Shown here: positions 58,201 through 64,000 of the stretch, one piece after another
How positions within the stretch are numbered: the first letter of the stretch is position 1
Layout: each line of letters opens with the position of its first letter
Assembly (NCBI GenBank): GCA_964017185.1
Contig: OZ024882.1
Span: 44,065,431 to 44,129,430, forward strand
Source of the DNA: Rugalucina vietnamica
Taxonomy: Eukaryota; Mollusca; Bivalvia; Lucinida; Lucinidae
Direction: 5' to 3'
Length of the DNA stretch: 64,000 nucleotides
Notes under the pieces: generated by a model
The model's database searches: none
Told to the model about the DNA's origin: nothing
The model's input: the letters and a program-made list of their open reading frames with translations, nothing else
Translations under genes and position numbers: made by a program

Positions 58201-61200
58201 ATTTAACATTTTTATATTTTTCTTGTCCGCTTTGTGTATTTTTTATCGAAATTCTGGCATTTTCCATATCATTTCAGAACTCTTCTTAGAACACTCCTTT
58301 TTTGCTTACAGTTCTTTGACCTATGATCATGCTTAGAAACATACGGTATTACCTCATTCTAAATGTTTTGAAACCTATTGCAAAAGTTAAAACCTATTGT
58401 TACCTGGTTGTTCACACCTTTACAGGTTAACTTATAAACATGTGTCATATGTAGTAGTCATATGGTTTGTGGTGTCAAAACACTCTAGAACAAGTTAGTG
58501 ACAATATACAAAGGATTAACAGAATCAATCTATAGAGAGACCATGACAGAATCAACAACTTTGAGAGTCATATTACAAAATTGATGACAAAATGACTGCA
58601 ACATTCAAATCAAGTAACATTTTTGTCCAATTTGGAGTTGTTTGCCAAATTATAAACACACACGCAGCATCATGAGACCTAAAATTATGTTTATGATTCA
58701 CTGTTTTGTAAAGACTACAATCTGAAGATAAAGTGCCCAATAAACCAAGAGGATTCCTATATGCCAACATAATACCATATACAGTTAAATCATAACTGCG
58801 TAATTCAAGACTGGCTGGATTATAAATGCAAAACTAATCGATTGATTATTCGATTACTTTTGCAAATCAATTGTAATTGTAATCGATTACATTGTGGAAA
58901 AAAATATTTTTAATTGTAATCGTTAATCGTAAGATTGAAAGTAATTGTAATCGTTAGTGATTAACTTTGAAAGTAATCGATAACAGGTCTGGTAGGAAAT
59001 TCATCTAACAGAACATTGCACTCTATCTGTGGAAGTCTGTCGATTGCATCCTCATTGATGCTTGATGGTCGATTAAGCACACTATTGAAGTGTTCTGCCC
59101 ACCTTTCCAAGATAGCTTCTTTATCTGTGAGAAGAGTGTTTCCATCTGCACTGAGCAATGTGGTGGCTCCAGAACTCTTTGGACCATAAATGGTTTTCAG
59201 TGCATCATGAAATTTCTTCATGTCCTTTCTATCCGCAAAAGACTGAATTTCTTCTGTTTTCTTCCTCAGCCAGGAATCTTGCATGTCCCTAAGCTTGGTC
59301 TGGACTGTCTTACAAATGTTGCTGTAGGCTGCTTTCTTTGATACTGAGCTAGTATCATCTTGATGTGCCTTGTACAATCGGTGCTTTTCTTCAAGAAGCC
59401 TCTGAATTTCGTCATCATTCTCATCAAACCAGTCTTGATGTTTGCGAGATGGATGGCCTAAGGTGCTTGCAGCTGAAGAAAGAACTGTTTTATGGAAAAC
59501 TGTCCAGTTTTCTTCGGGGTCCTCTGAACTGAGATTCATTGCATCCAGTTGGTTGCAAATGTCTGTTAAGAAATCTTGTCTCATGCTGTCTTTATTCAGC
59601 TTTGAGACATCCAGTCTCTTAAGAGCTTTCTTGCCTTGAGGTCGCCTCGCAGGCTGTATTCTTAGGTTGAGTTTGCTGAAAACCAGTCTATGATCTGTCC
59701 AGCAGTCTGCACCACACATAGTCTTTGTCACTTTAACATCCTGCCTGTCTGTTCTCCGCACTATGACATAGTCTATGAGATGCCAGTGTTTGGAACGGGG
59801 ATGCATCCAGGATGTTTTGTTCCTATTAGGTAGACGGAAGACTGTGTTGGTGATTAGAAGGTCATGTTCAGCACACTTCCTGAGAAGCAAGAGACCATTG
59901 CTGTTGCACTTTCCAACCCCTTCTGGACCTATAACTCCTTCCCAGGTCTGGTGGTCTGTACCCACTCTGGCATTAAAGTCGCCAAGAAGGATAAGCTTGT
60001 CTGTGCGGGGTGTTGCAGAAATAACATTGTCTAGGTCATCATAGAACTTGTCTTTGACCTCATCTGGATTGGTCATTGTGGGTGCATAAGCACTGACAAT
60101 AGTTGCATGTTTATTGCCTGACAGAGGAAGTCTCAATGTCATTAGACGGTCATTAATGCCTTTTGGCAATCCTGACAGCTTACCAACAAGTTCTGTTTTG
60201 ATGGCAAAGCCAACTGCTTCACGCCTCTCTTCACTTTTGCGTCCACTCCAGAAGAAGGTGTATCCAGCACCAACTTCTTTGATCTCCCCAACATCTGCGA
60301 ACCGAGTCTCACTCAATGCAGCTATCTGTATATCATACCTCCCAAGTTCTCTGCCCACAAGGGCCGTTCTACGCTGTGGTCTATCTGACCCAGCATTGTC
60401 CATTAAAGTACGCACAATCCATGCGCCAATCCGTAAGGGAAATTGAGAAATAAGATGACATGCGCTATGAAATCGGATTATAGTGAGGAAGAGGTACGCA
60501 ACGTCAACCTCACTCTCTAGTCCTCGCCCAGCTGCGCCCAGAGGCAAGACACAGGTCAAGACGTCTGGAGTTGGGTTTGGATGCAGTGGATGACCGTAAC
60601 ATCTTTAGTGCCTTGTCACGCTCTGCATGTTCCACAACATGTTGCTGTATCGCTTTCTGTGAGCGCGTCTACCTGAGTGGTGAAAAACTAAGCTTGGTGG
60701 CTTGATGGCTTGGTGACCCATGGTGTCACTTGGCTTATATCCTTCACTGCGCATCTAACAGTGCAAGCTTGCAGATTTTTTTTTAAAATCATTGAGCCAA
60801 TGATGCCCCCTCCCATGAACTTGTACACTAAAAGGACAATCTGACATTTTATGTGTACATGTACATACATGAGATTTTAAAACATCAACACAAATATCCT
60901 GCTCAACTTCCACCTCCCCGCGGTGAGCAGGGGGCAATGGATAATACAGAAACATACAGACAGTTTCTATATTTTTTCTCTATAATACGGCTAATGAATA
61001 ATCAAGCTAATTTTAATGAATAAATGATAGAGGATAAAGAGTTAACCAGAAATAACTTTTATTGATCAGTGAATACAGGACCCCCATCAAGACAGACACC
61101 AAACTATGCATTGTTCAACAGGTTTGTGAAAAATACCTCCAAAACCCCACTTTTACATACTAAATCTTTGGTATACTGGGATATACAGTTTTTTTTTATT

Positions 61201-62718
61201 TTTGTTAAAAAACACAGATTGGGGGCATTCGCTAGCTACTAGAAACCACATCGCTCTAACATACAGATATGAGCAACGTTATTAAAATATCAACTTTTTT
61301 TCCATTGAAATTTTTTAATTTTGCATCTTTAAAATCTCTGTGTATTGCATGGGGATATTTTCAGAATAATAGCATTGAACTAACCTGTAGACCTCTGAAC
61401 ACATCAGCCTGTTCTGATGCACTGTTGATCGACACAAGGTAACCTCCCCTTATTTTACAGTTTGAATCCGCATAGTTCCAGCTTTCTGTGTGATCAAGAT
61501 GGTATTCGTAACAGCTCGCGCCGAACTGCATAAGGTTCTGGTTTCTCGGTAGATTTGGTGGACATCGGTCGAGACTGGCGATAGCTTGAACAGGAAATAA
61601 AAATGCAGTGTTAATACAAAATGTTTATCGTAAAAATGTAAGTACGAGGGACGTTTAAATTGTTCGTGGAAAAGTGCTGCCAATTTGTTAATTTTCATGG
61701 GAAATTCACGATCTCTGTGCATGTTATAACATAATGTTAACATATGCACAAAATTAAAAAAAAATCGAATGAAAATTAAGCATTAAATCGTGTGCGTACA
61801 TGTATATAGGATTACAACAGTAAAACTGGCGCAACGTCGTAACAACGTCATGCTATATGCATCCATCCCTTTTGTTTCTAGCTCTTAATCATTTTAGAGT
61901 CCATCTGGCACACATGTACGACATCTGGTTGTCTACCGTGGCGAATTTTGTCGAAACTACAGCTCGTTATATTGTGTTATTCATTCACAAATTCTACACT
62001 TTTATGTCACGACGATCATTTTCGACATTATGACGTTATTTGACGTTACACTGCCTGGGTCGACATGGACGCTTTTCTGGCCATCTAGAAATCATGTACA
62101 CTAATTGTAGATTGCCGTTTTCGTAATTTCCATGTCGCCATATGCGTTTCCTGCTCTAAGCGGCGCTTCATTCTATAAATACCAAAACATAATGTTTGAA
62201 GACCGTTGTTTCCAGCGCATTGTAGGCATGCTTAATAAACATTATGGCCGCATTACGCCTAAATGACGTCACACACAAGATGTCATGCGCTTACCGCCAA
62301 CATATTGAACTTTACTCATACAGAGTTTGGTGAAAATAACACGATAAACTATCAAATTCAACGGCATTATTAAACATCGACTTTTTGTCAGCTTTAAGAT
62401 GGTCAAAAATGGACCGGTAAATGTGATGGTTTCCATAGCAACCACTTTAAAATTGTATGCATGCCCGAGCAGCAAAATGTTCTGTTTATGTACAAATTAT
62501 GTTTGTCTATATAATTGTACGAATTTAATTCAGCTGATTTACAAAGTAAGACCATGACGGTACTTTTCCGCGAAGACCCTTCGTAATATAGATGCAAATC
62601 GGTGTAAATGTGCAGACAACCCACAAAACACAAAAATACAAACATGCAAACATGAGAAAAAAGAGAACACATTACCACATCCTATAAACGACGACAGCAA
62701 AATGAAAGTAAAGGCCAT
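51941..62718 (-). CDS. Secreted C-type lectin, four exons (172 residues)
   Basis: Coding exons 62718-62676, 61584-61385, 53491-53410 and 52134-51941 join to 519 bp with intron phases 1, 0, 1 and all GT/AG borders. Residues 1-15 are a signal peptide. The rest is one long-form C-type lectin domain with six cysteines: C22-C39 (N-terminal hairpin), C57-C163 and C131-C147. Family marks: WNYADSNC at 50-57, VWIG at 89-92, a DGDGD run at 95-99, EPT at 110-112 where EPN or QPD is usual, WHD at 142-144 where WND is usual, and WVCE near the end. It would act outside the cell in glycan recognition or innate defence, but the changed calcium-site residues leave sugar binding open. The start has a good context (A at -3, G at +4). 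Introns 2 and 3 are full of mobile DNA. Confidence 0.93.
52172..52286. repeat. (AAT)n running into (ATT)n
   Basis: About 24 AAT units switch at 52246 to about 13 ATT units, so the tract is self-complementary. It lies about 40 bp into intron 3, near the acceptor of exon 4. Confidence 0.95.
52374..52712 (+). mobile_element. Family C repeat, reference copy, in lectin intron 3
   Basis: TTATGAACCACTGCAGAAGC to CCTACTTGTACCTTTCC, about 340 bp. The internal GGTTTTTGGAGTGG block is shortened here. Confidence 0.85.
52717..52850. repeat. 62-bp-arm hairpin in lectin intron 3
   Basis: CCAGGTAACCAATAAAATCC and CCTCAGTTAGCCATTGGTCA pair with TGACCAATGACTAACTGAGG and GTTACCTGG around a loop of about 12 bases. 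Mismatches are few. It abuts the family C copy. It may be a small foldback MITE. Confidence 0.85.
53145..53380. mobile_element. Family B MITE, full length, in lectin intron 3
   Basis: TGAGCCGCCTCGTGGGAAAA to TTTTCCCATGAGGCGGCTCA, inner palindrome around GCTTCGCGGTTACCGCGAAGC. It ends only about 20 bp downstream of the exon 3 donor. ATTT occurs on both sides, a possible target duplication. Confidence 0.93.
53410..53491 (-). CDS. Lectin exon 3
   Basis: 82 bp between acceptor GTTTCAATTTCAG and donor GTATGTATT. Encodes LLNKLQDVWIGYSDGDGD and QEGKWQWASG, the WIG core of the fold. Phase 0 in, phase 1 out. Its first bases (CTCCTAAAC) are also the start of each unit of the adjoining minisatellite. 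Confidence 0.95.
53492..54775 (-). repeat. 41-bp minisatellite made of the exon 3 splice-acceptor region
   Basis: About 30 units of CTCCTCAACTCTCATCTGAA plus CCTGGCATTATTACATTACAG (minus strand). The unit touching exon 3 is the working acceptor with its branch-like CTGAC 22 bases before the AG. The next unit keeps TTTCAATTTCAG, and units further away have drifted to ATTACATTACAG. One local deletion lies near 53725 and one near 54385. Confidence 0.9.
54780..55540. other. Lectin intron 2, unassigned part
   Basis: No repeat family recognised. AT-rich around 55130-55205. The short frame at 55364-55549 has no support as a gene. Confidence 0.4.
55548..55612 (-). mobile_element. Family C fragment
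   Basis: CAATCATCAGGAAATGGCGC and AAACCGAGGGGTGGG, the inverse of the family C 3' part. Confidence 0.65.
55915..55945 (-). other. LINE 3' terminal hairpin
   Basis: GTCTTTCTCATTAGTGAGAGAC folds into a stem with a TTAG loop. It is identical in all three LINE 3' ends of the window and may be the site recognised by the reverse transcriptase. Confidence 0.6.
55946..56158 (-). pseudogene. LINE ORF2 C-terminal zinc finger beyond an in-frame TGA
   Basis: After the TGA that ends the RT frame, the same frame stays open for about 70 codons to a TAA: GLINKGAALSEKKRICEAER and onward, then a C2H2 finger CSTCNRQIRARIGLVSHQRTH (Cx2Cx12Hx3H). RTE-type ORFs often end in such a finger. The TGA replaces what would be an Arg codon. 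Confidence 0.7.
56156..57718 (-). pseudogene. LINE ORF2, reverse-transcriptase part
   Basis: From the hAT insertion (codons for FPT shared by the target duplication) to the TGA, about 520 codons without another stop. RT marks in order: SSGKAPGADAIPAEIYKAGG, ASIIHLYKRKG, RGISLLSIAGKILAKILLNR, QCGFRKDRGTIDMIF, FVDLTKAFDTVSR, GVKQGCVLAPTLF, LLYADDM (catalytic YADD) and the thumb FTYLGST. The palm looks intact. The part is cut off from its nuclease half by the insertion. Confidence 0.9.
57719..58991. mobile_element. hAT-like non-autonomous DNA transposon inside the LINE
   Basis: 1273 bp with terminal inverted repeats CAGACCTG and CAGGTCTG, flanked by GTAGGAAA at 57711-57718 and 58992-58999. An eight-base duplication and CAG ends point to hAT. 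Both ends carry TAATCGATTA-like words (57734-57850, 58840-58985). No transposase frame is seen. Removing it with one flank copy restores the LINE reading frame. Confidence 0.9.
58992..60559 (-). pseudogene. LINE ORF2, endonuclease part
   Basis: About 520 codons open from the ATG at 60559 to the insertion point. Apurinic-endonuclease-type marks: RIGAWIVRTL (the usual WNVRTL has Asn, here Ile, a likely loss of a catalytic residue), ALSETR (Glu), LLGDFNARVG (Asp and Asn), HLIDYV and CWTDHRLV (Asp-His pair). After the nuclease, a linker with coiled character runs to LNRPSSINEDAIDRL. The preceding 100 bp is the 5' leader. Confidence 0.9.
60671..61115. other. Lectin intron 2, unassigned part
   Basis: No family recognised. 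Contains GCTTGGTGGCTTGATGGCTT and an AT-rich segment. Confidence 0.4.
61120..61372 (-). mobile_element. Family A MITE, diverged, next to the exon 2 donor
   Basis: CCAAAACCCCACTTTTACAT, GGTATACTGGGATATACAG, AAACACAGATTGGGGGCATT, TGCATGGGGATATTTTCAGA. The core is lost. Its end is about 12 bp from the lectin exon 2 splice donor at 61384. Confidence 0.7.
61385..61584 (-). CDS. Lectin exon 2
   Basis: 200 bp between acceptor TTTATTTCCTGTTCAAG and donor GTTAGTTC. Encodes IASLDRCPPNLPRN to SEQADVFRGLQ, the N-terminal half of the lectin domain with C22, C39 and C57. Confidence 0.95.
61590..62670. other. Lectin intron 1
   Basis: About 1.09 kb, the only lectin intron with no recognised mobile element. 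Short frames at 62269-62475 and 62403-62678 are not supported as genes. Confidence 0.5.
62676..62718 (-). CDS. Lectin exon 1 (signal peptide)
   Basis: 43 bp: MAFTFILLSSFIGC plus one base, donor GTAATGTG. Hydrophobic core FTFILLSSFIG. Start context AAACGATGG. Confidence 0.88.
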
Positions 62719-62756
62719 CGTTTGTGATGCCTAGTAGGTCAGTCGCTAAACTCTTA

Positions 62757-62768
62757 AGAACCGGTTCT
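62757..62768. promoter_or_regulatory. Perfect palindrome AGAACCGGTTCT near the lectin start
   Basis: Centre is AACCGGTT, the Grainyhead-type consensus, about 40 bp upstream of the ATG. GATA-type TTATC words lie close by. It may be in the 5' UTR or core promoter. Regulation is inferred only from the motif. Confidence 0.35.
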
Positions 62769-62964
62769 GATAAGTTGGAAATCTACATGTACGTGTAGGT
62801 TGTTTGAGGTCAATTGTAATTTGATCGCTGAAGATAACCTAGTATATTCAGAGTCATTCTAAAAATTAGTTTCCGCGCTAATTTTTTGTTTTGTTACTTA
62901 AAAGCTTTGCAATGGAAAGCTTTGGTCATGCCAGGGTGTCACATTCATTTCATTGGTCCTCTTT

Positions 62965-63710
62965 CAACATTGAATCTCATTACATCCCAGTAGTGTCTAT
63001 TATACTATTTAAAAGTAATAATCGAATGCACAGCCCAGATACCTGTCAACATGGAATTTCATTATACATTTATCCCAGTAATTTCCATTATACTGAAGTA
63101 ATAAACATAAAAAGGCACGGAAATTGTAAAATTAAATTCAATTTCCCACCCCAGACACCTGCTAACATGGAATTTCATTATGCATTTATCCTAGTAATTT
63201 CCATTATACTAAAGTAAAAATAAAAGGCACAGAATTGAAAATCCCAGCCCAGATACCTGCTAACATGGAATTTCAATATACATTTATCCCAGTAGTGTCC
63301 ATTAGACTAAAGTAAAAATAAAAGGCACAGAAATTGTAAGATCAAATTCAAAATCACAGCCCAGATACCTGCTAACATGGAATCTAATTATGCATTTATC
63401 TCAGTAGTGTCCATTAGACTAAAGTAAAAATAAAAGGCACAGAAATTGTAAAATGAAATTCAAAATCACAGCCCAGATACCTGCTAACATGGAATCTCAT
63501 TATGCATTTATCCCAGTAGTGTCCATTAGACTAAAGTAAAAATAAAAGGCACAGAAATTGTAAGATCAAATTCAAAATCACAGCCCAGATACCTGCTAAC
63601 ATGAAATCTCATTATGCATTTATCCCAGTAGTGTCCATTAGACTAAAATAAAATAAAAGGCACAGAAATTGTAAAATCAAATTCAAACTTCCAGCCCAGA
63701 TACCAGACGG
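62965..63710 (+). repeat. Tandem array, unit about 112 bp, upstream of the lectin
   Basis: About 6.5 units with CAGCCCAGATACCTGCTAAC, ATGCATTTATCCCAGTAGTG and TAAAAATAAAAGGCACAGAA. The spacing of the CCCAGATACC word is 111-118 bp with one 97-bp unit. Units at the left end are most diverged. Confidence 0.93.
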
Positions 63711-63806
63711 GAAAAACTGCCATAAAACTTACAACATGGATGCCGAACAAGATGACTAGTTATTTCCCAACAAAGAAGTCGGCTAGCAACAACCAAAACA
63801 CAAAAG

Positions 63807-64000
63807 TCATTACGAAAACACGACCATGCAATCATTACGAAAACTTGCCCATGCAATATACACAGAATTTTTTCAGTTCAAAAATCGAAAATTTTCATCA
63901 GAAAAATCTTGTTATTTTTCTTATTTTTGCTCAAAACATAGATTGTGGGTACACGTTAGAACCGCCTCGGCGAGGCGGTTCTAACGAGTACCCACAATCT
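63807..64000 (+). mobile_element. Family A MITE cut by the window end, with a doubled terminus
   Basis: The 25-bp terminus occurs twice in tandem (CATTACGAAAACACGACCAT, then CATTACGAAAACTTGCCCAT). It runs to an intact palindromic core at 63940-64000 (AACCGCCTCGGCGAGGCGG). Confidence 0.92.

Larger units (their letters stand above)
55911..60658 (-). mobile_element. Full-length RTE-like LINE, split by a hAT-like element
   Basis: Flanked by GTGAGCGCGTCT at 55899-55910 and 60659-60670, a 12-bp target duplication. Without its passenger the element is about 3.5 kb: a short 5' leader, one long ORF with endonuclease and reverse transcriptase, and a very short 3' tail with a hairpin. The class is judged from the C-terminal RWTGHVIRM and LPKKVFYGEL motifs. 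It lies antisense... on the same strand as the lectin gene, within intron 2. Confidence 0.93.

Noticed and set aside
59090-60446. Four plus-strand frames of 65-110 codons
   Set aside because: They are shadows of the minus-strand endonuclease frame.

Overview
The window reads as nuclear DNA of an animal with split genes and a heavy load of mobile DNA, most likely a marine bivalve mollusc. The grounds are introns with GT/AG borders, tRNA-headed SINEs, pearl/HINE-like elements with GTCC microsatellites and 150-bp tandem units, RTE-like and Jockey/CR1-like LINE remnants, and a lineage-type C-type lectin and single-coding-exon GPCR. No species can be named from the sequence alone. Two genes are well supported. 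Most other open frames are chance frames inside repeats.

Layout. Positions 1-23110 form a large imperfect inverted duplication: outer arms 40-5480 and 18345-23110, inner arms 10785-13070 and 15790-18220, and a spacer of about 2.7 kb. The left side holds an extra 5.3 kb (5480-10785) with a pearl/HINE-like element at 8038-9575. From 23.1 to 36 kb lies a GPCR gene on the minus strand (25618-26850) with candidate 5' exons at 27433-27510 and 28669-28743, a possible small-gene tail (32616-32753, 30952-31128), and many MITEs. From 37 to 47 kb are three kinds of LINE relic (37197-38954 RTE-like, 40780-41235 RT fragment, 42877-44506 Jockey/CR1-like) within a field of ATGGCGGCC-like motifs bounded by inverted ends. 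From 47.69 to 51.45 kb is a foldback element with a second pearl/HINE-like element at its centre.

From 51.9 to 62.7 kb is a four-exon minus-strand gene for a secreted 172-residue C-type lectin. Its intron 2 (7.9 kb) holds a 41-bp minisatellite touching the acceptor of exon 3, then a full-length RTE-like LINE with a 12-bp target duplication, itself split by a 1.27-kb hAT-like element with an 8-bp target duplication.

Repeat families are named here for convenience. Family A: a MITE of about 270 bp with a palindromic core, about 23 whole or partial copies. Family B: a MITE of about 230 bp with GAGCCGC ends. Family C: about 340 bp, ending in TACTTGTACCTTT. Family D: about 360 bp, containing a CCTTTGGAAGCAGT block. 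The most unusual signals are the array of about 30 copies of the lectin's own 3' splice-site region, the 23-kb inverted duplication with its promoter-like island, and two elements that share a design but no sequence. All alignments were made by eye, so borders and identities are approximate.
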